Shown piece by piece: positions 1 to 8,024 of a stretch of 64,000 nucleotides of DNA. The notes under the pieces were generated by a model. That model saw only the letters and a program-made list of their open reading frames with translations. It was not told the DNA's origin and searched no databases. The translations under genes were made by a program, and so were the position numbers. How positions within the stretch are numbered: the stretch's first letter is position 1; every line of letters begins with the position of its first letter. This DNA comes from an uncultured Alistipes sp. (lineage in GTDB: Bacteria; Bacteroidota; Bacteroidia; Bacteroidales; Rikenellaceae): the NCBI GenBank assembly GCA_944321965.1, contig CALUNH010000005.1, forward strand, positions 1 through 64,000. The letters are read 5' to 3'.

Positions 1-123
1 CGGGGAGCCATGCCCAGCGAGGAGTCGGTACTGCTGCTGATGGGTAAAACGGCCATGGATAAGAAATCCTACCTGAGGCCGGTGCCGCGGATCGACCTGG
101 ATCGGGAATTATTCCCCGAGTGA
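1..123 (+). CDS. C-terminal end of an unrecognised protein (partial)
   Basis: An open frame enters from the left edge and ends at a TGA at 121-123, giving 40 visible residues that finish in DRELFPE. The codons are GC-rich (CTG, GAC, CGG), like the core genome and unlike the AT-rich gene that follows on the other strand. The family is not recognisable from this tail. It is convergent with, and overlaps, the nominal 3' end of the minus-strand helicase-like frame. That supports the view that the last part of that frame is read-through rather than original coding sequence. Confidence 0.45.
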   Translation, partial: RGAMPSEESVLLLMGKTAMDKKSYLRPVPRIDLDRELFPE

Positions 124-1424
124 AGACGATAACACAAAAATAAGAACAACACGCCGCAGCGTGTTGTTCTGAAACCAAGAATCGCTATATTTGCATATCT
201 GAAGAATCTGAAGGCGCCTATCCAGACACACTTTTTGAAACACTGCCGCAATTCGTTTTTAGGTGTTAACTCCGCATAATATGTTCCTGCCTCTTGTATG
301 GAGGAGTCGCTGCAAAGTATGGCGCAGGTCTGTTGGATATCTTCAGGCAGTAATTTGATGATATTGCGACAATGCAGAATGGAATTAAAGGCAATAACGA
401 CCTTGTCTGATTGAGGAATAGATTGGATTTGCCGTGCGGTAAGGGCATCTAAATTGTCAGTGCAATATAGCTTTATCTCTCTTTTTAAGGCATCCTCCCA
501 TGTGATTTGAAATGTGGGCTCCTGCTGTAACTGTGGGTGCGTGAATGCTCGCAGGGTTGCTGTGACAAGGCTTCTATTGGCTGTCGGAAACATAAAGTAG
601 TAGTCAATCAAGGACTCTAATTTAGGGCGATAGTTGCTTTCCGATTGCAACATATCTACCTCATCAATCATCAAGAAATAGTCCTTGAAATTATCCTCTC
701 CTATGTTTCTCAACAGTCGGTATAAACTGTCTGCTACAACAAGAAACTTTTTATAAGTAATATTGTTGTTCTTGATATAGTCTTGAATCTCCTTATTGCT
801 CGTTGCACCTCTTTCTTGGTTGATTCTGCCTCCTATATAAAGCGTAGCGGCTTTGTGCTTGATCCACTTGTTATAGGCCAGAATCTTTGTTGGTACAACA
901 ATGATGGAGTCCCTTTTTGATTCGATTTCAAGCGTGGTTGCTCCAATACCGGCTATCTGCTTATCCACTATCCCATGGGGCATTTTATCCAAGTAGTCAG
1001 ATAGGGTTTCTCGGATGACAACATTCTGGGCTGCTGTTGGGGCCGGTTTACCTTGTAATTGGGCTTCAAATATCTCATTGATATTCTCAGGAAACTCAAA
1101 GCGATGGGGAAGGTTGTATAACCCTCGGGGGCTTGGCTGTGACTGAGAAATCTTTTCACTCTTTTTGTCAACGTGTATTTGGGTAGTCCCGGGTAAAAAT
1201 ATTACGTCGTGGTTTGTTTCAGGCTTTGATGGCATATCATCCTCTGTCGTTTCTAATGCTGTAACGCCGGGAGCCTGTTGATCTTTTTCTTTGTTAATAG
1301 ATAGATTTAAACGTTGTGCATTGTCTATGGATATAGAGTCCATATCAGATAGATCAATGCTGGATAGATCAATATCGTCTATTTCCGGTTGTAATAAATC
1401 ATTGAAATCAGGAATGTCATTCAT
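69..1424 (-). pseudogene. Truncated helicase-like (P-loop/DExx) protein of a mobile element
   Basis: The frame gives 451 residues. An acidic N-terminus rich in Asp and Ser is followed by a degenerate nucleotide-binding loop (AGIGATTLEI, lacking the Walker A lysine) and a Walker B-like FLMIDEVD. A second RecA-like half includes DKVVIAFNS. After ELRQCFKK the translation becomes Cys/Phe/Arg-rich and unlike a folded domain, and it overlaps the plus-strand gene ending at 123. I infer a 3' truncation near 200-260, with the rest of the C-terminal helicase lobe lost. GC content is low, like the adjacent integrase. A TATATTTG -7 box lies 44 bp upstream. It probably served replication or transfer of the element. 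The exact family is uncertain. Confidence 0.5.
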
Positions 1425-1467
1425 GGACGCTCATTTAGATTTATTGCTTTTATAATATCTATATGAG

Positions 1468-1475
1468 CAAATATA
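1468..1475 (-). promoter_or_regulatory. -7 box for the truncated helicase-like gene
   Basis: Read on the minus strand this is TATATTTG, a perfect TAnnTTTG Bacteroidetes -7 element. It lies 44 bp before the ATG at 1424. No TTTG is seen at the ideal -33 distance, so this is a half-promoter call. Confidence 0.45.
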
Positions 1476-1485
1476 TAAAAAGTTA

Positions 1486-1506
1486 GTGGGAGATTTAACC
1501 TCCCAC
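1486..1506 (-). terminator. Intrinsic terminator after the integrase
   Basis: Arms GTGGGAG and CTCCCAC flank a 7-nt loop. On the minus strand the hairpin is followed by TAACTTTTT. It lies just past the integrase stop codon at 1513. Confidence 0.7.
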
Positions 1507-1512
1507 CAGACT

Positions 1513-2715
1513 TTATAAAAGATATTGCATGGCTTCGTCAATTTGTTTGTTCTCGAAACTATCCAAGTAAATTTGTGTGACTTTCTCTGAACTATGGCCT
1601 AATGATTCGCTGATTAGAGCCGTGGTCACGCCAGCCCTTTTTAAGACTGTTGCATATGAGTGCCTTGCTACATAGGTGGTAAGTTTAATAGGGATGTTGA
1701 GTTCATCTCCAATGATCTTCAAGGATTTATTTACATGGGTGATGACCTTGTGTAGCCTGTTTAGCTTTTGTTGTTCTGTCTTGTGTGATGGTGAAAGGAT
1801 TGGAAAGAGGTACGGCTTGTTTTTGTCAGAATACTCCTTTAGGATCAGCAATGCTCTCTCTTGCATGGGGAGGTTGATGAGTTTGCCTGTTTTTCTTCTG
1901 CGATATATAAGCCTGCCTTCTATGAGGTTCTTGTCTGTCAGATAGGCCATATCCACAAAATTGATGCCTCCCATGAAATAAGAGAAGGTGAATAAATTGA
2001 TGGCCAGTATGGTGTAGAAATCCTTATCTTTGACAGGGTAGTTGATAATGGCTTTTATCTCCTCTTTCTGGATGGCTCTTTTGGCAGTGGCTTGGTGAAG
2101 TTTGGAAACCTTGTAGCATGAAAAAGGGTAGTATTCTCTTTTTGCTATGCCTCTCTCGATAGCCAGGTTATATATCATTCGTAGGTTTCTGAATCGAATA
2201 CCAATCGTATTTTCAGATATGCCGCGCTTTCTTAACCATGTTTCATATCTTCTCAGCCAAATTACATCCATATCAGAGAAAGGAATGTCAAGTGAGGGAC
2301 AGAACTCTAATAGAGAATTGAACGTTTGTTTGATAGAGAGCATATAGCCGGTTCTTTTCATCTCCATAAGGTATTTTAGGTGCTCCATGAATACCTCTTG
2401 TACGGAAATGGGCTTGCTCTTGTTGCTTACTTTCTGTACAAGGGATGTTGCTGTAAACTCTTTATCGTCGGCATTCAACTCGACAATTTGGCTTCTTATC
2501 TTGCTTATCCTGTTAGCTATTAGTTTCTCTATCAGTTCTTTGTCTGGACAATTGGCTTTGGGCTGGTTTTTGGAGAAGTCCCAATATTCAGATTTGGTAG
2601 AAACACCCAGGTTCACATACCTTGTTTTTCTATCCTTGCAAATTCTTATTTTGATTGGTAACTCTCCGTTTTTCAGTGGTTTGTATTTGTAGCAAACCAC
2701 ACCTACTGTTATCAT
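1513..2715 (-). CDS. Tyrosine recombinase / integrase of a tRNA-adjacent mobile element
   Basis: 400 residues with an Arm-type N-terminal DNA-binding region (1-95), a SAM-like core-binding domain (about 100-205) and a catalytic domain (about 215-395). Visible catalytic positions are Lys near 274-277, Arg351 in VARHSYAT, His374 in LGHSS and nucleophile Tyr383 in TQIYLDSF. Where most Bacteroides integrases carry the first catalytic Arg (RGM.F.DM), this one reads FMGGINFVDM (247-256), so Arg I is replaced by Gly. IntDOT of CTnDOT also lacks that Arg. The open frame runs on upstream through the tRNA-Phe gene. I chose the ATG at 2715 because it starts the Arm domain and lies outside the tRNA. The gene is AT-rich, unlike the core. 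It probably integrates the element at the tRNA-Phe 3' end. Confidence 0.9.
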   Translation of the reverse strand: MITVGVVCYKYKPLKNGELPIKIRICKDRKTRYVNLGVSTKSEYWDFSKNQPKANCPDKELIEKLIANRISKIRSQIVELNADDKEFTATSLVQKVSNKSKPISVQEVFMEHLKYLMEMKRTGYMLSIKQTFNSLLEFCPSLDIPFSDMDVIWLRRYETWLRKRGISENTIGIRFRNLRMIYNLAIERGIAKREYYPFSCYKVSKLHQATAKRAIQKEEIKAIINYPVKDKDFYTILAINLFTFSYFMGGINFVDMAYLTDKNLIEGRLIYRRRKTGKLINLPMQERALLILKEYSDKNKPYLFPILSPSHKTEQQKLNRLHKVITHVNKSLKIIGDELNIPIKLTTYVARHSYATVLKRAGVTTALISESLGHSSEKVTQIYLDSFENKQIDEAMQYLL

Positions 2716-2768
2716 CTCGGGTAAAACATTGGAGAAAACACGGTCTTGTTTTGCCCTGCATTTCAGCC

Positions 2769-2800
2769 AAAAAAGAAAGAGAGTTACTTTCGTAACTCTC
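2769..2800 (-). terminator. Intrinsic terminator of tRNA-Phe
   Basis: Perfect 9-bp stem (GAGAGTTAC / GTAACTCTC) around TTTC. On the minus strand it is followed by TTTCTTTTTT. It lies 10 nt past the tRNA 3' end, on the mobile-element side of the presumed junction. Confidence 0.8.
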
Positions 2801-2810
2801 TGATTTTCAG

Positions 2811-2883
2811 TGGTACCACCAGGAATCGAACCGGGGACACAAGGATTTTCAGTCCTTTGCTCTACCAACTGAGCTATGGCACC
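2811..2883 (-). tRNA. tRNA-Phe (GAA)
   Basis: 73 nt that fold as a cloverleaf. Acceptor arms are GGTGCCA and TGGTACC with one G-T pair, the D-arm is GCTC...GAGC, and the anticodon loop CTGAAAA has anticodon GAA. The T-arm contains GGTTCGATTCC and the discriminator base is A. CCA is not encoded. It is immediately upstream of a terminator and the integrase gene, so it is the likely integration target of the element to its left. Confidence 0.96.
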
Positions 2884-3348
2884 ATCCGACGATAACCTCT
2901 TCGGTTTTATCGTGGTGCAAAGGTAAACAAAAAAAATGAATCTGCAAATCCTCCGATGAAAAATGTCGATTTTTTTCATTTTACCCCCCCCCTCCTTCGG
3001 GTGACAACCTCCTCCAATCGTCTCCAACTCCCTTCCTGAACCCTTTCGCTTGATGGATTTTCGCTTCCTCCCGGCCTGTTTTTGTCGCCAATTCTTTATC
3101 TTTGACCGTGCCGAAAACTAATGCGCCGCGGCAAATGCAAATCTGGAAAAATAGTTTACCTTTGCCGCGGTTTGTAATTGGCGTTGTTTGGCATGGACCG
3201 GAATTTCGGAAGCGTCTCTTTTTCCGATATTAGAACGGATCAGGATCCGATATCCGAAACTTCGCCCGGCGGCCCGGAAATAGCGTATTCCGAACCGTAT
3301 GACAAGTGTGTAGTAACGTTTGAGTGCAGAAATCCGCTTCTTTGTAAT
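2884..3348. other. 465-bp intergenic region between tRNA-Phe and the HTH gene
   Basis: Besides the tRNA promoter it holds a C9 run near 2985-2993 and two plus-strand -7 boxes, TATCTTTG (3097-3104) and TACCTTTG (3157-3164). Neither has a clear -33 partner. Either could drive the HTH gene at 3349. No other gene is supported here. Confidence 0.5.
2918..2948 (-). promoter_or_regulatory. Promoter of tRNA-Phe
   Basis: On the minus strand TTTG (2945-2948), exactly 19 nt, then TACCTTTG (2918-2925), a full match to the Bacteroidetes sigma-70 consensus. An imperfect hairpin (ACGAT...ATCGT, about 2889-2914) lies between the start point and the mature tRNA. Confidence 0.85.
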
Positions 3349-3588
3349 ATGAAACGACAGCGGCGTAATGACATTTTGGTGGAGCAGGTGATCGAGCGGT
3401 TGAAGTCAATCCGTCGGACCCGGGGTTTGACCCAGGAGAATGTCCGTTTCGACACCGATCTGAATATCGGACGGATCGAAAGCGGTCGCCACAGCATTTC
3501 CTTGACGACTTTGGCCGATTTATGCGATTATTACGGGATCTCCCTGGAGGAGTTCTTCAAGGAGATCGAAACGCAGCGGCAGGCTTGA
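3349..3588 (+). CDS. Small XRE-family helix-turn-helix protein
   Basis: 79 residues forming an almost isolated lambda-repressor-like HTH: a first helix (ILVEQVIERLKSIRR), TQENVRF as the second helix region, the recognition region around LNIGRIESGRHS, and the closing segment LADLCDYYGISLEEFF. An in-frame start exists at 3178, but the extra N-terminus is not domain-like and would begin too close to the TACCTTTG box, so ATG 3349 is preferred. It sits beside the tRNA-adjacent element boundary and may be a stand-alone DNA-binding regulator. Target unknown. Confidence 0.75.
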   Translation: MKRQRRNDILVEQVIERLKSIRRTRGLTQENVRFDTDLNIGRIESGRHSISLTTLADLCDYYGISLEEFFKEIETQRQA

Positions 3589-3696
3589 CAACAAGGATAA
3601 ACCATCCGTAATACTTGATGTCCCCTATCCTTTAAGGGGCGATTCGGATCCGGAGTTCCCGCTTCGGACCTCTCTCTTTTGCCTGTCCCCTCCGGA

Positions 3697-4218
3697 TTAC
3701 AGGAGTTTCTCGAAGGCTTCGCGTTCGCCGCTGCGGTATACGACCTTCCCGCAGCGCACGAATCCCGTTTGCGCGAGGATCCGCAACATGCGCCGGTTGT
3801 CGAAATTGGTGTCGATGCGGAAGGCCCGGATTCCGCGTTCGCGGGCGAGTTGTTCCGTCTGTTTCAGGAATTCCCGCCCGATTCCGTTCCCCAGCGCTTC
3901 GTCGGCCACGGCCAGCCGGTGCACGACCACATAGTCGCCCCGGGTGAGCCACGCTCCGTCGAGGGCCTCGTAGGCGGGTTCCCCATCGAAGACAATCGCA
4001 CCGTAGGCGATGACCGTCGGCTCCCCGGACGCTCCCTCCCGGGTGATCACATGGCCGTATCGGTGTTTCAGGTCGTCGTCGATATTCCCGGGGGCGGGGT
4101 ATCCGTCCTGCCACTGAAGGCTTCCGGCGGCGGCCATGCGGCGCTGGGCCTGGCGGATGATCTGCAGGATGCGCGGGACGTCGGCAGGGGTTGCCGACCG
4201 AAAAAGGGTCTGTTCCAT
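3697..4218 (-). CDS. GNAT family N-acetyltransferase
   Basis: 173 residues with the GNAT order: an N-terminal strand-helix (RSATPADVPRILQIIRQ), a central strand ending in VVVHRLAVADEALGNGIGRE that carries a Gln/Arg-type acetyl-CoA loop (here NGIGREFL), and a C-terminal RIDTNFDNRRMLRILAQTGF segment typical of motif B. It should transfer an acetyl group from acetyl-CoA to an unknown amine. The start ATG 4218 gives MEQTLF; an in-frame ATG at 4242 is an alternative. It is transcribed away from hsp20 across a palindromic spacer. Confidence 0.85.
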   Translation of the reverse strand: MEQTLFRSATPADVPRILQIIRQAQRRMAAAGSLQWQDGYPAPGNIDDDLKHRYGHVITREGASGEPTVIAYGAIVFDGEPAYEALDGAWLTRGDYVVVHRLAVADEALGNGIGREFLKQTEQLARERGIRAFRIDTNFDNRRMLRILAQTGFVRCGKVVYRSGEREAFEKLL

Positions 4219-4342
4219 GGGCGGAGTCTGCGGGTTCGGCATTCCGGGAAGGTGCCGCCCCGGCTGTTGGGCGGACCGATCCCCGGTACAAAGGTACGAA
4301 AAGATCGCCGGATGTCGTCTTGTCTGCATGAGCGGCTGACTT

Positions 4343-4394
4343 TTTGTCACAACTTGTCCCGGAATGTCGGGATTTGTGACAAACAGTGACAAAA
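4343..4394. promoter_or_regulatory. Palindromic operator-like element upstream of hsp20
   Basis: TTTGTCACAA (4343-4352) and its exact reverse complement TTGTGACAAA (4374-4383) flank a 21-bp centre that is itself quasi-palindromic (TTGTCCCG / CGGGAT). A third half-site, GTGACAAAA, follows at 4386-4394. It lies in the 291-bp spacer between the divergent acetyltransferase and hsp20 genes. It does not match the CIRCE sequence (TTAGCACTC-N9-GAGTGCTAA). Confidence 0.55.
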
Positions 4395-4509
4395 TTTCCG
4401 GTTTTCTGCCGTGGCACAGGTTTTGATCCATTGAGGGTTGAAACCGCTTCGGAAGAGGCGGGGACGCAAGAACGAATGTTAAACCAAAATAAACAAGGAG
4501 GACACAACT

Positions 4510-4947
4510 ATGGTACCTGTAAGACGGAATCAAAACTGGCTGCCGAGCATTTTCAACGATTTTCTGAACAACGACTGGTTGATGGAGCGGCGCAACACGA
4601 CGGCTCCGGCCGTGAACATCCTTGAGAACGACGACGAGTACAAGATCGAAGTCGCCGCTCCGGGTATGACCAAGGAGGATTTCAAGGTTCATATCAACGA
4701 GGACAACGAGCTGATCATCTCGATGGAGAAGCACAACGAGGAGAAGGAGGAGGACAGGAAGCACAAGGGCACCTATCTGCGTCGGGAGTTTTCCTACACG
4801 CAGTTCCAGCAGAGCCTGCTGCTTCCGGACAATGTCGAGCGTGAGAAGATCTCCGCGAAAGTGGAGCATGGCGTGATGAGTATCGACATTCCGAAGAAGA
4901 AGGTGGTGGAGACCGCCTCGGCTGCCCGCCAGATCGAGATCAAATAA
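4510..4947 (+). CDS. Hsp20/alpha-crystallin small heat-shock protein
   Basis: 145 residues, normal for Hsp20. The alpha-crystallin domain covers about 35-135 and shows the VAAPGMTKEDFKV strand region, the LLLPDNVEREKISAKVEHGV segment with the conserved G-V-L-like turn, and SIDIPKKK. It acts as an ATP-independent holdase for unfolding cytoplasmic proteins. An unusually good Shine-Dalgarno for this phylum, AAGGAGG at 4495-4501, sits 8 bp before ATG 4510. The gene is alone between the inverted-repeat operator region and a strong terminator. Confidence 0.95.
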   Translation: MVPVRRNQNWLPSIFNDFLNNDWLMERRNTTAPAVNILENDDEYKIEVAAPGMTKEDFKVHINEDNELIISMEKHNEEKEEDRKHKGTYLRREFSYTQFQQSLLLPDNVEREKISAKVEHGVMSIDIPKKKVVETASAARQIEIK

Positions 4948-4967
4948 TCGGCCGGTATCCGGTTTGG

Positions 4968-5000
4968 GAGAGTCCCGCAGTGCGGGGCTCTCTTTTTTTT
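4968..5000 (+). terminator. Intrinsic terminator of hsp20
   Basis: GAGAGTCCCGC pairs with GCGGGGCTCTC and is followed by a run of eight T. It starts 20 bp past the hsp20 stop codon. Confidence 0.85.
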
Positions 5001-5073
5001 GCATTTTGGGGGCGTTTGGGGCGTTTTTCGGGGAAAAAGGCCGGGAATGGGAACAGCGAACGCGGAAAAGGGT

Positions 5074-5081
5074 TATCTTTG
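5074..5081 (+). promoter_or_regulatory. -7 box of the lut operon
   Basis: TATCTTTG, a perfect TAnnTTTG, 42 bp before the lutA start. No clear TTTG lies at -33. Confidence 0.5.
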
Positions 5082-5123
5082 AAGCGGGTCCGTGCGTTGC
5101 GGGCCCGGCAAACGGAAATACGG

Positions 5124-5864
5124 ATGAAAGTCGGATTGTTCATTCCCTGTTATATCAATGCGCTCTATCCCGACGTGGGGCGTGCATCGTATGAGTTGTT
5201 GCGGCATGTGGGCTGCGAGGTCGATTACCCGCTGGATCAGACCTGCTGCGGCCAGCCGATGGCCAATGCGGGTTTCGAGAAGGATGCCCGGGCGCTGGCC
5301 GAACGCATGGAGCGACTCTTTGCCGGATACGACTACGTGGTGGGGCCGTCGGCGAGCTGTGTGGTTTTCGTGCGGGAGGGTTACCCGCGGCTGCTGCCCG
5401 ATTACCGGGAACATGCGTGCCTGGATGCGCGGATCTGGGAGATCTGCGAATTTCTCCACGACGTTGTGAAACCGACGCATCTCGACGCCCGGTTCCCGCA
5501 CCGGGTGAGCCTGCACAACTCCTGCCACGGGGTTCGGAAGATGGGTCTTTCGTCGCCGAGCGAGCTGCAGGAGCCTTCCCGTTCGAAGTTGCGCGACCTG
5601 CTGTCGCTGGTCGAGGGGGTCGAGGTTGTCGAACCCGAACGGCGTGACGAGTGCTGCGGGTTCGGCGGGATGTTCTCCGTGGAGGAGAATGCCGTGTCGG
5701 TGGCCATGGGGCGGGCGAAGGTCGAACGCCACCTTGCCACCGGAGCCGAGTACATTACCGGGGCTGATTCGTCGTGCCTGATGCACATGCAGGGGATCAT
5801 CACGCGGGAGCGGCTTCCGATCCGGACGATCCATCTGGTTGAAATCTTGAATTCGAGGCCATGA
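5124..5864 (+). CDS. lutA: L-lactate dehydrogenase complex subunit LutA (Fe-S oxidoreductase)
   Basis: 246 residues. Two CCG-type cysteine clusters mark the DUF224/CCG domain family: TCCGQPMANAG near 40 and DECCGFGGMFS near 177, together with SLHNSCHG. With LutB and LutC it forms the membrane-associated complex that oxidises L-lactate to pyruvate. The first ATG of the open frame lies at 4980 inside the hsp20 terminator, so ATG 5124 (MKVGLFIPC), which begins the domain, is taken. The stop overlaps the lutB start (ATGA), indicating translational coupling. Confidence 0.93.
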   Translation: MKVGLFIPCYINALYPDVGRASYELLRHVGCEVDYPLDQTCCGQPMANAGFEKDARALAERMERLFAGYDYVVGPSASCVVFVREGYPRLLPDYREHACLDARIWEICEFLHDVVKPTHLDARFPHRVSLHNSCHGVRKMGLSSPSELQEPSRSKLRDLLSLVEGVEVVEPERRDECCGFGGMFSVEENAVSVAMGRAKVERHLATGAEYITGADSSCLMHMQGIITRERLPIRTIHLVEILNSRP

Positions 5865-7228
5865 GTACGCATTCCCAATCTGCAAAACGCTTTGTCGCCG
5901 ACGCCGAGCGTCTGGCGTGGCACGACCGGGCGCTGTATGCCGTCCGGGAGAAACGGGACCGGATGATGGCGACGGTCCCCGAGTGGGAATCGCTGCGGCG
6001 CCTGTCGTCGGAGCTCAAGCTCCATACGCTGAGCCATCTGGGGGATTACCTTTGCGAGTTCGAGCGCAACGCCACGGCCAACGGCATGACGGTCCACTGG
6101 GCGTCGGATGCCGCGGAGTTGAACGAGACGGTCTGGGGGCTGATCCGTGCACACGGCGGGCGGCGGCTTGTCAAGAGCAAGTCGATGCTTTCGGAGGAGT
6201 GCGGGTTGACGCCCTACCTGGAGGCGCGGGGTGTCGAGGCGGTGGAGAGCGACCTCGGGGAGCGGATCATGCAGCTGCTGCACCTGCCGCCGAGCCACAT
6301 TGTGCTGCCGGCGATTGCCGTGCGCCGCGAGGAGGTCGGGGCGCTGTTCGAGCGGGAGCTGGGGACCGAGGCGGGCAACAGCGATCCCACCTATCTGACC
6401 CATGCCGCCCGGCGGGCCCTTCGTCCGAAATTCCTGGAGGCGGATATCTCGATGACGGGTGTCAACTTCGCCGTGGCTTCGACCGGGGCGCTGGCCGTCT
6501 GCACGAACGAGGGCAATGCCGATCTGGGGACGTCGTTCGCCGACCTGCATATTGCCATCCTCGGGATCGAGAAGGTGATTCCCGACATGAAGGCCCTGGG
6601 GGTCTTCACGCGGCTGCTGGCGCGTTCGGGAACGGGCCAGGCCGTCACGACCTACACGTCGCTCTACCGTCGTCCGGCTCCGGGGCGGGAGATCCATGTG
6701 ATTCTGGTCGACAACGGGCGTTCGGAGTGGCTGGCCGACGCCCGGCACCGCAACATGCTCAAATGCCTGCGCTGCGGGGCCTGCATGAACACCTGCCCGG
6801 TCTACCGGCGTTCGGGCGGTTACTCCTACAGCTATTTCATTCCCGGGCCGCTGGGCATCAACCTCGGGATGCTTCGTTCTGCGGAGCGTCACCACGGCAA
6901 TGTGTCGGCCTGCTCGCTCTGTTATTCGTGCTCGGGGGTCTGCCCGGCGAAGATCGACCTCGGGGAGCAGATCTACGAGTGGCGGCAGCAGCTCGATGAG
7001 CTGGGGCTGGCCGATCGGACGAAGAAACTGATGGTGAAGGGGATGGATTTCGTGATGGGCGGTCCGCACCGCTTTTACGGAGCGATTGCGCTGGGGCGTG
7101 CGGCCGGGAAACTGCCGCGGTGGGTGCTCGAAAACGGTCTGAACCCGTGGAGTGCTCCGGGACGGGCCATGCCGCCCTTTGCGCCGCGGAGTTTCAATGC
7201 CGGATGGAAAAAAGAGGAAAGGAAGTAA
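5861..7228 (+). CDS. lutB: Lactate utilization protein LutB (LUD domain, 4Fe-4S)
   Basis: 455 residues. The N-terminal LUD domain (about 60-290) includes the GVNFAVASTGALAVCTNEGN stretch. A C-terminal two-cluster ferredoxin module has CLRCGACMNTCP near 302 and CSLCYSCSGVCP near 350. It is the electron-transferring subunit of the lactate oxidation complex. It overlaps lutA by 4 bp, and lutC follows one base after its stop, so the three genes are one transcript. Length is usual for the family. Confidence 0.95.
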   Translation: MSTHSQSAKRFVADAERLAWHDRALYAVREKRDRMMATVPEWESLRRLSSELKLHTLSHLGDYLCEFERNATANGMTVHWASDAAELNETVWGLIRAHGGRRLVKSKSMLSEECGLTPYLEARGVEAVESDLGERIMQLLHLPPSHIVLPAIAVRREEVGALFERELGTEAGNSDPTYLTHAARRALRPKFLEADISMTGVNFAVASTGALAVCTNEGNADLGTSFADLHIAILGIEKVIPDMKALGVFTRLLARSGTGQAVTTYTSLYRRPAPGREIHVILVDNGRSEWLADARHRNMLKCLRCGACMNTCPVYRRSGGYSYSYFIPGPLGINLGMLRSAERHHGNVSACSLCYSCSGVCPAKIDLGEQIYEWRQQLDELGLADRTKKLMVKGMDFVMGGPHRFYGAIALGRAAGKLPRWVLENGLNPWSAPGRAMPPFAPRSFNAGWKKEERK

Positions 7229-7229
7229 G

Positions 7230-7817
7230 ATGAACAGCAAGGAAGAGATATTGAAACGTCTTGCGGCGGACGGGATGCCCGAGTCGCCGTATCCGGAGAT
7301 GGATTTTGTTCCCCAGCGTTTCGAGGCGCGCGAGGCGGTGTTTGCCGAACGGCTGGAGGCGGCCGGGGGGCGTGCCGTGCGGATGCTGCCGGGGGAGACC
7401 CTCGACGGGGTGATCCGCCGGTGTTATCCGGAGGCGCGGCGGATCGCCTCGACGCTGCCCGGGGTGACGTTGGCAACGGTCGATCCCGATGCGGTGGAGG
7501 ATCCGCGGGAGTTGGTGGATGTGGACCTGGGGGTGGTCCGGGGTTCGTTCGGCGTGGCGGAGAACGGTGCGGTGTGGATCGCACAGGATATCCGTCACAA
7601 GGCACTCTATTTCGGCGCCACGGCCCTGATGATCGTCATTCCGCAGGATGCCCTGGTGGATACGATGCACGAAGCCGTCGTACGCCCCGAGGTGGACGAT
7701 TTCGGATACGGATGCTTCATGTCGGGACCGTCGAAGACGGCCGATATCGAGCAGGCGCTGGTTTTCGGGGCCCATGGTCCGATGTCGGTGACGGTGGTGC
7801 TGCGCGGCGAAAACTGA
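7230..7817 (+). CDS. lutC: Lactate utilization protein LutC (LUD domain)
   Basis: 195 residues forming a single LUD domain. The typical endings GSFGVAENGAVWIAQD and FGAHGPMSVTVVLR are visible. It is the third subunit of LutABC. ATG 7230 was chosen (MNSKEEILKRL) because a purine-rich GGAAAGGAAG lies 3-12 bp upstream; the longer frame starting at 7152 overlaps lutB. The family usually runs 200-240 residues, so this is a slightly short member. Confidence 0.92.
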   Translation: MNSKEEILKRLAADGMPESPYPEMDFVPQRFEAREAVFAERLEAAGGRAVRMLPGETLDGVIRRCYPEARRIASTLPGVTLATVDPDAVEDPRELVDVDLGVVRGSFGVAENGAVWIAQDIRHKALYFGATALMIVIPQDALVDTMHEAVVRPEVDDFGYGCFMSGPSKTADIEQALVFGAHGPMSVTVVLRGEN

Positions 7818-7904
7818 ACCGGGCGATATCGCCCGGCGGAACGGATGACGGGCGGCGGGTTCGAGCCGTGTGGTACGGCGCGGCGTGAACCGGTGATGCC
7901 GTGT

Positions 7905-7972
7905 GTGAAGAGAGGGGGGGGAGAGAGGGGAGGGGAGGGGAGAGGAGAGACGAGGGTGGAGAGACGAGGTGA
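7905..7972 (+). repeat. Polypurine G-rich tract between lutC and cutC
   Basis: About 65 bp of almost pure G and A, including a G8 run and several GAGGGG/GAGAG units, in the 207-bp spacer after lutC. A very similar tract in the opposite orientation is at 24735-24830. The spacer holds no other recognisable signal. Confidence 0.8.
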
Positions 7973-8024
7973 AATGTCGTGCGGCGGCCCGTTTTCCCGA
8001 TACCTGCTGTAAAAAATCGCGTAT

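Noticed and set aside
2716..3027. Extended integrase N-terminus reading through tRNA-Phe
   Set aside because: It would translate the tRNA and its terminator. The Arm-type domain begins at the ATG at 2715.
4343..4383. CIRCE heat-shock operator upstream of hsp20
   Set aside because: The arms read TTTGTCACAA, not TTAGCACTC, and the spacing is 21 bp rather than 9.
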